Positions 48,438-57,654 of a stretch of DNA of 64,000 nt are shown piece by piece. Origin of the DNA: Nocardia arthritidis. Lineage in GTDB: Bacteria > Actinomycetota > Actinomycetes > Mycobacteriales > Mycobacteriaceae. Under the pieces are notes generated by a model. It was not told the origin of the DNA and made no database searches. It worked only from the letters and a program-made list of their open reading frames with translations. Each line of letters begins with the position of its first letter. The stretch's first letter is position 1. The translations under genes were made by a program, and so were the position numbers. The stretch is from contig NZ_CP046172.1 in assembly GCF_011801145.1 (NCBI RefSeq), positions 4,898,001 to 4,962,000 of the forward strand, given 5' to 3'.

Positions 48438-49589
48438 TCAGACTCGTACGCGAGCCTCGGCCGCCGTGGAAGTTTCACCGAGCTCTTGCAAGGCGCGCTG
48501 GGCGGCGCTGATCCCGACCTCGCTAAGCAACCCCGGAGCGGCCGACTGGTCCGTGGCGACCGCCAGGGCATTGCCGCGGCCGACGGCCGGGCGGTCGTGC
48601 CATGTCGTCCCCGGCAGATCGATGGCTCCGGTGCAGTCGGTGCGAACGGCTCTGCGCTGCCACTCGACCGCGGAGCGCCAGCCGGGCCAGGACAGATCGA
48701 GCAGTTCCGCCACCCGGCGTTCCGCATCGGTCTTTCCCTCGCCCGGGGCGCACGCGGCAGAGATCTGGACGAGCTCATGCCCGGGCGGAGCCAGCGTGGA
48801 ATCGGCGAGGCTGTAGCGGGCGACGTAGATCCGGTTGTCGACATCCAATATGCGGAACCAGGCCGGACCGTTATCGACTCGCAAGCCGAGGTCGAACGTC
48901 GCCACGCGGGCGCTGGACCAGGTCAACGACTTGTCACCGGTCAACTGGCGTGCGGTGGCGAGGCTGGTGGCCAGGATCGTCGGGCCGGTGGGCGGCGCGG
49001 GTACCCGTGTCTCGGTGTGTATGTGCGCGCCGAGTTCGGCGGCGCGCTCGGCGAGCAGATCGACCAGCGTGGACCATCCGCCGACCACGTACCGGGCGCC
49101 ACCGGCCATCGCCCGGCGCAGGCGTTCATGGGCGAACGCGGCCGACAGCCGACCGGGGTCGTGGTCGAAGGTGAAGATGAAGACCACTCCGATAATGGCC
49201 TCGGCCGTCGCGGCGTCGACGTGCCGCAGCAGCCACGTCCGCAACGATTCCGCCGCGGGCGCCTCATCGGGTAGCCCGGCGATGGCCTGGTCCAGCCAAT
49301 CCGGCCACGGCGCGAGGCGACCTCCGGCCCGGACCAGGGTCTCGTAGCGCGGCGCCGCCACGATGGGTGGAGTCAGCCCGCGGCGCTCGAGCCACGCCCA
49401 CCACGGCCCGTCCACGTAGATCGCATGGGCGCCGAGGTTCGCCCGGTAGGGAGCCGCCAGCGTGCGCGCCCGCCCGCCCAGCTGGGAATGCGCCTCGGTG
49501 ACGGTCACCCGCCAGCCGCGCTCGGCCGCTTCGATGGCGGCGGTGAGCCCGGTCAGTCCGGCGCCGACGATGTGCAGGTCTGTATTCAC
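48438..49589 (-). CDS. NAD(P)/FAD-dependent oxidoreductase (phytoene-desaturase-like)
   Basis: 383 aa from ATG 49589. N-terminal Rossmann motif LHIVGAGLTGLTAAIEAAERGWRVTVTEAHSQLGGRARTL (residues 5-44), the extended GxGxxG...GG pattern of amine-oxidase/phytoene-desaturase-like flavoproteins. Near residue 153 is RLSAAFAHERLRRAMAGGARYVVGGWSTLVDLLAERAAELG, and toward the end GRGNALAVATDQSAAPGLLSEVG, the C-terminal FAD contact. It is short for a carotenoid desaturase (~500 aa). It is divergent from an ECF sigma gene (88-bp gap), whose target it may be. Confidence 0.85.
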   Translation of the reverse strand: MNTDLHIVGAGLTGLTAAIEAAERGWRVTVTEAHSQLGGRARTLAAPYRANLGAHAIYVDGPWWAWLERRGLTPPIVAAPRYETLVRAGGRLAPWPDWLDQAIAGLPDEAPAAESLRTWLLRHVDAATAEAIIGVVFIFTFDHDPGRLSAAFAHERLRRAMAGGARYVVGGWSTLVDLLAERAAELGAHIHTETRVPAPPTGPTILATSLATARQLTGDKSLTWSSARVATFDLGLRVDNGPAWFRILDVDNRIYVARYSLADSTLAPPGHELVQISAACAPGEGKTDAERRVAELLDLSWPGWRSAVEWQRRAVRTDCTGAIDLPGTTWHDRPAVGRGNALAVATDQSAAPGLLSEVGISAAQRALQELGETSTAAEARVRV

Positions 49590-49677
49590 AAAACAACCTT
49601 TCTGTCATGTCCTCCTAGCTGAAGGTGGCGGGAAACCCGCGAAAGGTTCCGGCTGACATTCTTGTAATCTTCCTGGC

Positions 49678-50169
49678 GTGGACCCGGGGATCGTCGCGGC
49701 CGCCCAGCAAGGGGACGCGCTCGCATTGGACCGGCTGCTCGACGAGTTGGCCCCGTACGTCCGCCGATTGTGCGCTCGGATCGCCCCGGCGACGGCCGAC
49801 GACGCGACTCAGGAGTCTCTGCTGGCGATCTTCCAGGGACTGGCATCGCTGCGCGCCCCCGAGGCGATCATGACCTGGGTCCGGTCGGTCACGGTTCGGA
49901 CGGCGATCCGGCTGGCCCACCGGGATGATCAAGAGGTCGCCGCGGACGAAACGCTCATCGGCCGGCCCGCCGTCTCGCTGGAAGGTCTGGTGGATATCGA
50001 TGACGCGCTGGCGCGTCTGCCGGTCGCGCAGCGTGCCGTGCTGATCCTGCGCACCCGAGAAGGTCTCAGCGAACAGGAGATCGCCACCGCGTTGGGGATC
50101 CCGATAGGTACCGTCAAGTCCAGACTGCACCGGGCAAGGGCCGCGTTCCGGGAGGAGTGGGAATCGTGA
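49678..50169 (+). CDS. ECF-type RNA polymerase sigma factor
   Basis: 163 aa from GTG 49678. Region 2 (DDATQESLLAIFQGLASLRAPEAIMTWVRSVTVRTAIRLA) and region 4 (LARLPVAQRAVLILRTREGLSEQEIATALGIPIGTVKSRLHRARAAF) are both intact. Its stop overlaps the start of the SRPBCC gene (GTGA). No anti-sigma factor with a zinc or membrane motif is adjacent, so the SRPBCC protein could fill that role. A likely target is the divergent FAD oxidoreductase. Confidence 0.9.
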   Translation: MDPGIVAAAQQGDALALDRLLDELAPYVRRLCARIAPATADDATQESLLAIFQGLASLRAPEAIMTWVRSVTVRTAIRLAHRDDQEVAADETLIGRPAVSLEGLVDIDDALARLPVAQRAVLILRTREGLSEQEIATALGIPIGTVKSRLHRARAAFREEWES

Positions 50170-50627
50170 ACGATCCGGTGACATCTCGGGATATCGATCC
50201 GATCGATCGCCTGGCCGTACTCGCGGCCGCCATGCCGGGCGCCGTCGTCGGGCAGCGTCGCATCGCGGCATCCTTCGATGCGGTGTGGCAGGTCATCGCG
50301 GACCTCGAAAACGCGACCGCCCGCTACGAACCCGGCGTGGCCGCTGTCCGCATCACCGAGCGACGCGGGGAATTTCTGCGACTTCTGGTGCGGGACACCG
50401 CGGGCCGCGAGGACGCGATGGAGGCCAGGCTCCGGCCGGGCTGGTGCCTGATGCAATCCGACACCATTGTCATCGGCTTCGCCGCCCGCCCCGTCGGTGC
50501 CGAGACTCTGCTGGCGCATCTCGAGCACCGGCGCGGGCACACTCCCGTGCCTGGGGACAGCGATGCCGCCCTCGCGAAAATCGACCAGGAACTGCGCACC
50601 ATCGAACGGCTCGCCACCAACAGCTGA
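50166..50627 (+). CDS. SRPBCC-family protein
   Basis: 153 aa from GTG 50166, overlapping the sigma stop and preceded by GGAGGAG. VVGQRRIAASFDAVWQVIADLENATARYEPGVAAVRI is the START/polyketide-cyclase-like helix-grip N-terminus. The cavity-forming C-terminal helix is EHRRGHTPVPGDSDAALAKIDQELRTIERLA. Such proteins bind hydrophobic ligands. Coupled translation with an ECF sigma is unusual; a ligand-dependent regulator of the sigma factor is a possible role (inference). Confidence 0.78.
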   Translation: MNDPVTSRDIDPIDRLAVLAAAMPGAVVGQRRIAASFDAVWQVIADLENATARYEPGVAAVRITERRGEFLRLLVRDTAGREDAMEARLRPGWCLMQSDTIVIGFAARPVGAETLLAHLEHRRGHTPVPGDSDAALAKIDQELRTIERLATNS

Positions 50628-50628
50628 C

Positions 50629-51093
50629 CTACTGGGCCTTGGTGATCACGGTGAGCAGAGCCCTCCTCAGCCGCTCGGCGTCCGGATTCTCCAACGCGGC
50701 CAAGAACTTTCGTTCACAGCCGTCGATCACCTCGGCGCCGCGGTCGAGCATGTCGCGCCCCTGCTCGGTGAGCCCGACGGTGTTCTTGCGGCGATCATCG
50801 GGCTGGGGTTCGCGTTTCACCCAACCTTTCGCCTGTAGCTGATCGACCAGCGCGACCATGGTCGTCCGGTCGACGCCCAGCAGGTCGGCCACTTCCTTTT
50901 GCGAACGTCCCCGCTGCTGGTCCAGGCAGTTCAGGGCCGCCCATTGGTGCGGGCTGATGCCGATCGGCTCCAGCTCCGTCGTCGTCAGCTCGAGGTACCG
51001 CAGCTGCGCGTGTTTCAGCAGGTATCCCAGCCGGGGAAGTGCGTCGTCGCCGGGTGGTCGCGGCTGATCGTGGGCGGGCACATCACGAATCAT
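50629..51093 (-). CDS. MarR-family transcriptional regulator
   Basis: 154 aa from ATG 51093. Winged-helix core: LTTTELEPIGISPHQWAALNCLDQQRGRSQKEVADLLGVDRTTMVALVDQLQAKGWVKREPQPDDRRKNTVGLTEQGRDML. A palindrome pair (51089-51106 and 51107-51123) lies over and just upstream of its start, between it and a divergent SDR gene. Typical arrangement for a MarR repressor of its neighbour. Confidence 0.9.
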   Translation of the reverse strand: MIRDVPAHDQPRPPGDDALPRLGYLLKHAQLRYLELTTTELEPIGISPHQWAALNCLDQQRGRSQKEVADLLGVDRTTMVALVDQLQAKGWVKREPQPDDRRKNTVGLTEQGRDMLDRGAEVIDGCERKFLAALENPDAERLRRALLTVITKAQ

Positions 51094-51123
51094 ATCTATT
51101 TATGATCGTCAGCATTCCTGACG
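51089..51123. promoter_or_regulatory. Two adjacent palindromes, likely MarR operators
   Basis: ATCATA-N6-TATGAT (51089-51106) overlaps the MarR start; CGTCAG-N5-CTGACG (51107-51123) follows directly. Both are perfect and fill the divergent promoter region between marR (start 51093) and the SDR gene (start 51187). Confidence 0.6.
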
Positions 51124-51186
51124 TTCAGCTAACATGACGGATGCGGCGTTGCGTCGCACAGTTTCTCGTTCGCATCAGGGGTGTAC

Positions 51187-51885
51187 ATGTCCAAATCAAT
51201 CGCAGTATTCGGTGCCGGACCCGGCCTCGGGCAAGCCGTCGCCCACCGGTACGCAAAGGAGGGCTACGACGTTGTGCTCGTCGCCCGGCGCAGACAACCG
51301 CTCGAAGCGTTCGCCGAAAGCCTGACCGGCGTGACCGCGTACATCGTCACCGCCGATCTCGCCGACACCGAGGCCGTACCCGACTCGGCCGCGCGGATTC
51401 GCGAGATGGTCGGCGACCTCGATGTGCTCTACTACGGCGCCGCGGCCAACGGGTTCATTCCGGTACTCGACCTGACACCCCAGCGCGTGCGGGATCTCAT
51501 GCCACTGGGTGTCTATTCGTTACTCGCGCTGGTGCGAGAGTTCTTGCCGCACATGATCGAACAGCGCTCCGGTGCGATCCTCAGCGCGCAGGGAGCCAGC
51601 GCGACGCAGGGCTATCCGCACGTGTCCGGCGGGCTCGCGATCGCCGCTCAGCGCAACTACCTCCAGGCCCTCCATGCCGAGGTGGCCGATAAGGGCGTCT
51701 ACGTCGGCGGTCTCTACATCGGCGCGGCCATCAAGAACACGCCGTTCCACGCCTCGATGGAGGCGGCGAAGGCCGCAGGTGAACCCGTGCCGCAGATTCC
51801 CGTCGCCGATCCGGAACAGCTCGCCGATCTGCTCTGGAATATGCACGACACCAAGGGCGAGGCCGAAGCCAGATACCCCGCGTAA
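51187..51885 (+). CDS. Short-chain dehydrogenase/reductase
   Basis: 232 aa from ATG 51187 (GTG 51181 also in frame). Cofactor motif IAVFGAGPGLGQAVAHRYAKEGYDVVLVARR (GxGxGLG) at residues 4-35 and the YYGAAANG segment near 82. The usual SDR Tyr-x3-Lys is not obvious where the fold expects it: GLAIAAQRNYLQALHAE has RNYLQAL instead of YxxxK. It may be a non-catalytic or atypical SDR. Probably controlled by the divergent MarR. Confidence 0.83.
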   Translation: MSKSIAVFGAGPGLGQAVAHRYAKEGYDVVLVARRRQPLEAFAESLTGVTAYIVTADLADTEAVPDSAARIREMVGDLDVLYYGAAANGFIPVLDLTPQRVRDLMPLGVYSLLALVREFLPHMIEQRSGAILSAQGASATQGYPHVSGGLAIAAQRNYLQALHAEVADKGVYVGGLYIGAAIKNTPFHASMEAAKAAGEPVPQIPVADPEQLADLLWNMHDTKGEAEARYPA

Positions 51886-52122
51886 GCGAATCCGCCTGCG
51901 CACGAAACCAATTCGCGATCCCCGGCCCGATCAGGGGCTCCGATTCGTCTGAGCCCCTCCCCTCCCGGCTAGGTTCTTGAGGGGTTGGAATCGTGAGGTT
52001 ATCTGGGATGGTGAAAGCAACATAGTTAGATGCGCATATCTACATTTCCAGATGTTGTAACCTGAGTCGTGGGGACGACCGTTTCCCCGGGACTCCCGCT
52101 TGCCGGATCGTTAATCTGAGGC

Positions 52123-53129
52123 ATGGGTACCTCACCGGTGATGCGGCCACAGCGCTGGACACCTCCCCCGGCTCCGGATCGCGCACGTCGAACCCGCAGT
52201 GCCCCACCGCTTCCCGAGCCGCGCCGAATCGAACTTCCCGGCACGGGTCCCGAGGATGTGGTGCTCACCGCTGACGGACAGGTGATCGCAGGTCTGGCCG
52301 ACGGGTCGGTGCTGCGAATAGACCCGTCGGACGGCACCGTCACCACCATCGCCGATACCGGCGGCCGCCCGCTCGGATTGCACGCTGACCCCGACGGTTC
52401 CGTCCTGATCTGCGATGCCGCCCGCGGCCTGCTGGAGCTGCACCCCGATGGATCCATCGAGGTGCTGGTGGACGAGATCGACGGCGCCCCACTCCCCTTC
52501 GTCAGCAACGTCGTTCGCGATACCGACGGCACCATCTACTTCTCCGCCTCGACCACCCGCTACAGCCTCGCCGAATACATGGGTGATCTGCTCGAGCATT
52601 CCGAAACGGGCCGGCTGTTCCGCCGCGACCCGTCCGGAAAGGTGCAGACCCTGCTCGACGGGTTGAAGTTCGCGAACGGTGTCGTCCTCTCCCCGACCGG
52701 TCCTGTGTGGTGGTCGCCGAAACCGCGGGCTATCGGCTGTCCCGCTATTGGCTCACCGGACCGAAGGCGGGCACCCGGGATTTCCTCATCGAGAACCTTC
52801 CCGGATTCCCCGACAATCTCGGTCTCGGCAGCGACGGGCTGATCTGGGTCACCCTGCCGACGGCACGAAATCCGTTGCTGGACCGGTTCCTTCCGCTGCC
52901 GGGCATCCTGCGGCGGGTGGTTTGGGCGCTGCCGGAATGGGTGCAGCCGAAACCGGCCCGCACGGTGTGGGTGCTCGCGGTCGATTTCGACGGTAATGTC
53001 GTGCACGATCTGCAAACCGATGGCGCGAACTTCTCGTTTGTCACCGGCGTCGCGGAACGGGACGGCACGCTGTATCTCGGCAGTCTCACCGAGCACGCGA
53101 TCGCCATCAGCCGGATACCGACGGCCTGA
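52123..53129 (+). CDS. SMP-30/strictosidine-synthase-like protein, single-base frameshift
   Basis: Two overlapping frames make one six-bladed beta-propeller lactonase. The first (from ATG 52123) ends in ETGRLFRRDPSGKVQTLLDGLKFANGVVLSP. The second continues DRSCVVVAETAGYRLSRYWLTGPKAG ... GFPDNLGLGSDGLIWVTLPTARNPLLDRF to 53129. At about 52693-52696 the sequence has TCCCCGACC where one more C would fuse the frames exactly. The total length fits the family (~335 aa). The frameshift is probably technical. NGVV and PDN motifs supply metal ligands (Asn). Substrate unknown. Confidence 0.8.
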
Positions 53130-53141
53130 TTCGGAAAACCA

Positions 53142-53702
53142 TTACTCCAGAAACCCGCGCAGGACCGCGTGCGCGATAGCCGCCGTGTCGAGCGCGGGTA
53201 CGTCGAGGGCGACGCGGTCGAGCGCGATCCCGGTCAGCAGCGACACGATCGCGTCGACCTGGTCGTCGGTGGCGTGCGGGTATGCGGCGCGAATCTGCTC
53301 GGCGCGGGTGCGCACGGTGACCGCGCGCAGCTCCCGCATGAGGTGTGCCAATTCTGGGTCGCGCGCCGCTTCCACGGAGAGTTCGAAGCGGGCCAGATAG
53401 CGATTGCGGGCCGGTCCGTTGCCGGCGTCGACGGCCTCGGCCAGTAGGTCCGCCACCTGGTGCGACGTAGCGGAAGTGCTTGCGGGGCGCTGCTTTTCGG
53501 CCTCGGTCTGCTGGTCGAGGATACGCCGCGCGATGGCCGCGTACAGCGCGGTGCGGGTCTTGAAGAAGTTCGAGGTGGTGCCCACCGGGACACCGGCGGC
53601 CGCGTCGACGGCGCGATGCGTCACGCCGTCGAGTCCGACGTCGTCGATCATCCGCAGTGCGGTGTCGGCCAACAGTTCTCGTCGATCGGTCTTTCTCGGC
53701 AT
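53142..53702 (-). CDS. TetR-family transcriptional regulator
   Basis: 186 aa from ATG 53702. RRELLADTALRMIDDVGLDGVTHRAVDAAAGVPVGTTSNFFKTRTALYAAI is the DNA-binding domain, with an unusual TTSNFF in the recognition helix. Two operators, TACTAC-N3-GTAGTA, lie in the 74-bp gap to the divergent FAD monooxygenase gene. Likely repressor of that gene. Confidence 0.88.
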   Translation of the reverse strand: MPRKTDRRELLADTALRMIDDVGLDGVTHRAVDAAAGVPVGTTSNFFKTRTALYAAIARRILDQQTEAEKQRPASTSATSHQVADLLAEAVDAGNGPARNRYLARFELSVEAARDPELAHLMRELRAVTVRTRAEQIRAAYPHATDDQVDAIVSLLTGIALDRVALDVPALDTAAIAHAVLRGFLE

Positions 53703-53712
53703 GCCTTGATCT

Positions 53713-53753
53713 TACTACATCGTAGTATTACCTTGTTGTACTACAACGTAGTA
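53713..53753. promoter_or_regulatory. Two TACTAC-N3-GTAGTA operators
   Basis: TACTACATCGTAGTA (53713-53727) and TACTACAACGTAGTA (53739-53753) are perfect 6-3-6 palindromes, 26 bp centre to centre, in the divergent region between the TetR gene and the FAD monooxygenase gene. Confidence 0.75.
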
Positions 53754-53776
53754 ACACGGGCTCGAGGTTGATTCTC

Positions 53777-55387
53777 ATGACACAAGGCAAAATTCACGAC
53801 ATCAATGTTCTCGTGGTGGGCGCGGGCCCGACCGGCCTCACCCTGGCCGTCGAACTCGCCCGCTGCGGCGTGACCCATTTGGTGATCGATAGCAATGCGG
53901 CTCCTGCCGTCGGCTCGCGCGGCAAGGGTTTGCAACCCCGCAGCCTGGAGGTGCTCGACGACCTCGGTGTAGTCGACGAGATGCTGGCGCACGGCACCAC
54001 CGGGCTCCCGCTGCGCATGCACCAGGGCCCGGAACTCACCGTCGAGCTGGCCACCGCCGGTTCCGGTCCGCGCCCGGGCATCCCCTACCCCGACCTGGTG
54101 CTGTTGCCGGAGTGGCGGGTGGAACAGATACTCCGCGACCGGCTTTCCGGCCTCGGCGGCGAGGTCGTCTTCGGCGCCACGCTGACCTCGTTCGAGCAGG
54201 ATGACGCGGGCGTAACCGCGACGCTGGACAACGGCGAGACGGTGCGGGCCCGCTATCTGATCGGCTGCGACGGCGGGCACAGCACCGTCCGGCGCCGACT
54301 CGGTGCCACCATGGCCGGACGTACGCACGCCGACCAGTACTTCCTGGTCGGCGACGTGCGAGTGGCCGGTCTCGCCGATGATGCCGCCTACGCCTGGTTC
54401 ACCGAAGACGGTGGCTACCTTGCTGTTTCACCACTGCCGCAGGCCGACGGCGCCTGGCAGTTCCAAGCCAATGTGGTGCCGGGTCTCGATGGATCGGTAC
54501 CCGAGCCGACCTTGGAGATCTTCCGTGAGCTGTTCGCGGCCCGCTCCGGACGCACGGATGTCGTTCTCGCCGAGGCGAGTTGGCTGTCGCGCTATCGCTT
54601 CAACGCGCGCATGGTCGAGCACTACCGGCATGGGCGGGTCTTCCTCGCCGGTGACGCCGCGCACGTGCATTCCCCCGCGGGCGGACAAGGCATGAACACC
54701 GGCATCCAGGATGCCTACAACCTCGGCTGGAAGCTCGCCGCCACGCTCGGCGGCGCATCCGACGATCTGCTCGACAGCTATGAGCTCGAGCGAATCCCGG
54801 TGGCCGCCAAGGTACTTTCCGATAGCTCGCGCGGTTTCGAATCGGTCTTCGCGCTGCGTGGCATGCGCCGCTTCCTGCGCGATCACCTGATCTTCCCGCT
54901 GGTGCGGCGACCGGCCGTCATGCGCCGGCTGCTCACCAAGACCAACCAACTCTCCATCGGCTACCCCGACTCGCCACTCACCGTCGCCGCGACCGAGCGC
55001 CACCGCGGCCCGCGCCCCGGCGACCGCGCACCCGACGCCCGCGGCCGCACCGCCGATGGCACGCCGATCCGGCTGTTCGACCTCATCCGCGGAACCGATT
55101 GGACCGTCCTGGGATTCGGGCCCGAGACCCGCGGGGCACTGCGGCAGCTCGAGGCCACGCAGGTGCGCGCCCACCTGATCGTGGACTCCACTGCGGCAGC
55201 GAACGGATTCGCATCGGTACTGGTCGGCACGCAGGCACGGCACCTGTTCCGGGCGCGCCTCGGAACCCTGATCCTCATCCGTCCCGACGGCTACCTGGCC
55301 GCGCGCACCAGCGACGCCGACGTTCTCGTCGACTACCTCGCGGGCGTGCTGCCGCGGGGCGCACGTCGAACCCCGGCATTGGTTTGA
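53777..55387 (+). CDS. FAD-dependent aromatic monooxygenase (group A, RdmE/TetX-like)
   Basis: 536 aa from ATG 53777 (a TTG at 53768 is upstream). FAD motif [29 protein letters not shown] (residues 10-38), DG motif YLIGCDGGHSTVRRRLG near 161, GDAAHVHSPAGGQGMNTGIQDAYNLGWKLA near 292. The C-terminal ~150 residues (PGDRAPDARGRTADGTPIRLFDLIRGTDWTVLGFG) form the thioredoxin-like domain of polyketide-tailoring hydroxylases. Distinct from the two Rox proteins. Probably repressed by the divergent TetR. Confidence 0.9.
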   Translation: MTQGKIHDINVLVVGAGPTGLTLAVELARCGVTHLVIDSNAAPAVGSRGKGLQPRSLEVLDDLGVVDEMLAHGTTGLPLRMHQGPELTVELATAGSGPRPGIPYPDLVLLPEWRVEQILRDRLSGLGGEVVFGATLTSFEQDDAGVTATLDNGETVRARYLIGCDGGHSTVRRRLGATMAGRTHADQYFLVGDVRVAGLADDAAYAWFTEDGGYLAVSPLPQADGAWQFQANVVPGLDGSVPEPTLEIFRELFAARSGRTDVVLAEASWLSRYRFNARMVEHYRHGRVFLAGDAAHVHSPAGGQGMNTGIQDAYNLGWKLAATLGGASDDLLDSYELERIPVAAKVLSDSSRGFESVFALRGMRRFLRDHLIFPLVRRPAVMRRLLTKTNQLSIGYPDSPLTVAATERHRGPRPGDRAPDARGRTADGTPIRLFDLIRGTDWTVLGFGPETRGALRQLEATQVRAHLIVDSTAAANGFASVLVGTQARHLFRARLGTLILIRPDGYLAARTSDADVLVDYLAGVLPRGARRTPALV

Positions 55388-55578
55388 TCCGGAGTCGGTT
55401 GGGGTTATTCGACCGGCCTCCTGGATGCCGTTCGGTACCGGACAGATTCCGGAACCGGCTTCGGCCTCTCACCGGCACCTGCACGACAGTGGCATGCGCC
55501 GGTTCGGATCGGCTGTGCCGCAGGCGTGTTCGGTCGCACCGTGCGCCAACCGGACTCGACTCGGGTGCCCGGGAAGTG

Positions 55579-56667
55579 TCAGAACAGGCGCGCGCGGTGG
55601 GTGTCGGCCTCGACGCGGACGTCGGCGATGAACTGTTCCTCCGCGTCGTCGTCCTCGCCGTGTGCGATGTAGAGGAGCAGGCAGCCGCGGATGCCGTCGA
55701 GGAGGTCTTCCAGCAGGTCGAGGGCGGGGCGTACCGGGTCGAGCCTGCTGATCCGGAATTCGGCGAGCGCGGCCTCGCGGGCGGCGGCGTCGTAGTCGTA
55801 TTTGCGTGCCTGCTCCTCGATTTCGGCGACGCGGGCGACGACGCTCCACGGTGCGGGCACATGTCCTTCGGCGACGGCCATGGCTTCGGCGATCAGGTCG
55901 ACGACCACCTCGGTGGGGGTTTCGCCGGAGGTGAGCCGCTCCAGCACCATGGTCGGGGTTTCCACCTGGAGGGCCTCGATGTCGTCGGCCTCGGCGATCA
56001 CGTCGGGTGTCGGCAGGCCCGCGAGTTCGGCGGCGGCCTCCGCGGCGGCGTAGAGCCAGTGGGCGGCGGCGACGGAAGCGGAGGCGGGATCGAGTTCGGT
56101 GAACAGTTCGATGGTGCCGAGCGGGTCGGCGCGCAGCAGGTCGTCGGCGGCCTGTACCTGGGCCGGGGACACGTCGGGGCGGGACAGTTCGACGGCTTGG
56201 CGGGCGCGGCCGGACAGGTCGCCGAGTTCGGCGGATTCGATGGCGGCCTGTTCGTGGCGGACCTCGTCGAGGATGGTGGCGCGCAGGTCGGCGTCGTTGA
56301 TGGCGTGCAGGACGCGGCCGACTCGGTGCGCGGATTCGATGACGCCGCTGTATGAGACGACGAGTCCGTGTTCGGTGGGCAGGTTGGGGTTGCGCAGGCC
56401 CGCCTCGACCTCTTTGAAGTTGCGGCGTTCTTCGGCGCGGCGCCAGGCTTCGCTGTTGGGCACGTCGGGGTCGCCTGCCGCGCTGGCCGGGTGGGTGTAT
56501 GTGCGCCACTGGAAGCGGGACAGCGTGGTGAGGTTCGACGCCAGATCCGTTGCGTGCTCGGCGTTCAGCGGCGGCAGCGTCGCGACGATTTCGGCGAGGT
56601 CGCCGCGGCCTGTCGCCCAGGTGGCGACGAGTGCGTTGCGGTCGGTGTCGAAGGCGTATCGGGTCAC
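55579..56667 (-). CDS. Conserved hypothetical protein
   Basis: 362 aa from GTG 56667 (TRYAFDTDRNALVATWATGRGDLAEIVATLPPLNAEHA). The protein is hydrophilic and mostly helical, with acidic stretches (HGEDDDAEEQFIADVR) and repeated Ala/Glu helices. No catalytic motif, signal or membrane span. No family I can name; similar uncharacterised proteins probably occur in Nocardia relatives, but I could not check. It is divergent from the HugZ-like gene (94-bp gap). Confidence 0.72.
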   Translation of the reverse strand: MTRYAFDTDRNALVATWATGRGDLAEIVATLPPLNAEHATDLASNLTTLSRFQWRTYTHPASAAGDPDVPNSEAWRRAEERRNFKEVEAGLRNPNLPTEHGLVVSYSGVIESAHRVGRVLHAINDADLRATILDEVRHEQAAIESAELGDLSGRARQAVELSRPDVSPAQVQAADDLLRADPLGTIELFTELDPASASVAAAHWLYAAAEAAAELAGLPTPDVIAEADDIEALQVETPTMVLERLTSGETPTEVVVDLIAEAMAVAEGHVPAPWSVVARVAEIEEQARKYDYDAAAREAALAEFRISRLDPVRPALDLLEDLLDGIRGCLLLYIAHGEDDDAEEQFIADVRVEADTHRARLF

Positions 56668-56761
56668 CGGGCAAGTCTGGCGGATCCGCGGCGGTTCCGC
56701 TCGGGCAATTGGGGTGTTTCTGTTTCCGGGCGCGGCGTTTCGGCGTGGCACGCTGGAGGAT

Positions 56762-57568
56762 ATGACACTCGATCACGGTGACCCCGGTGATGCCCCTTCG
56801 GTGCCGCCGCCGACCGCGCGGCTGGACAATCCGGCTCGTCCCTCGGCGGCCGAGGAGGCCAGAACCGTTGCGGCGGCGACGAATACGGCTACGTTGGCGA
56901 GTTTGAGCGCGGATGGCGGGCCGTGGGCGTCATTCGTGATGTATGGCCTGTTGGCGGGCCAGCCGGTGCTGTGCGTGTCCCGGCTGGCCGAGCATGGGCG
57001 GAATCTGGCGGCCGATCCGCGGGCCAGTGTCGCGATCGTGGCGCCGGATCCGCCGTTGGATCCGTTGGCGGGTACCAGGATCACGCTGGCGGGTGTGGTG
57101 GAGCGGCCCGCGGGCGCGGAGGCGGATGCGGCGCGGGAGGCGCATCTGGCCGCGGTGCCCGCGGCGGAGCACTACATCGATTACAGCGATTTCTCGCTGT
57201 GGGTGTTGCGGGTGCGGCGGATCCGGTGGGTCGGCGGGTACGGGCGGATGGATTCGGCGACGGCCGAGGAGTATGCGGCGGCGGAGCCGGATCCGGTGGT
57301 TCCGCTGGCGGGCCGGGCCATCTCGCATCTGAACGACGATCACGCCGATGCGCTGGTGGCGATGGCGCGGCGGCTCGGCGGATATCCGGATGCGACGGCG
57401 GCGGCGTGTGAGCGTGCGGACCGGTACGGGTTGGATCTGCGGGTGAGTACGCCGCGCGGGGTGGCGCGGACCCGGGTGGGTTATCGGGCTCGGATCGACG
57501 ATATCGACGAGTTGCGTGCCGCGACGGTCGAATTGGCGCGGCGGGCGAAGGGACGTCAGGGTTCGTAG
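56762..57568 (+). CDS. HugZ-like/pyridoxamine oxidase-fold protein with DUF2470 domain
   Basis: 268 aa from ATG 56762. The first ~160 residues have the split-barrel flavin-binding fold (LASLSADGGPWASFVMYGLLAGQPVLCVSRLAEHGRNLAADPRASV); the last ~90 (AISHLNDDHADALVAMARRLGGYPDATAAACERADRYGLDLRV) are the DUF2470 domain. This two-domain order defines HugZ-type haem-degrading or haem-binding proteins and relatives. The His in DDHADAL is near the haem contact in HugZ. Haem use is inferred from family only. Confidence 0.83.
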   Translation: MTLDHGDPGDAPSVPPPTARLDNPARPSAAEEARTVAAATNTATLASLSADGGPWASFVMYGLLAGQPVLCVSRLAEHGRNLAADPRASVAIVAPDPPLDPLAGTRITLAGVVERPAGAEADAAREAHLAAVPAAEHYIDYSDFSLWVLRVRRIRWVGGYGRMDSATAEEYAAAEPDPVVPLAGRAISHLNDDHADALVAMARRLGGYPDATAAACERADRYGLDLRVSTPRGVARTRVGYRARIDDIDELRAATVELARRAKGRQGS

Positions 57569-57654
57569 AGTCCGTATATCCTGCACCGTGGAAGCGAATG
57601 ATCCGGTGGTGCATCGCGTTTCCGGGTACGACGAGCGCGAGGTGAGTGCGGCCG

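Noticed and set aside
48250..52039. Shared 11-mer ATGCGCATATC at 48250 and 52030 as possible attachment sites
   Set aside because: Too short, and neither integrase nor tRNA is present; likely chance.
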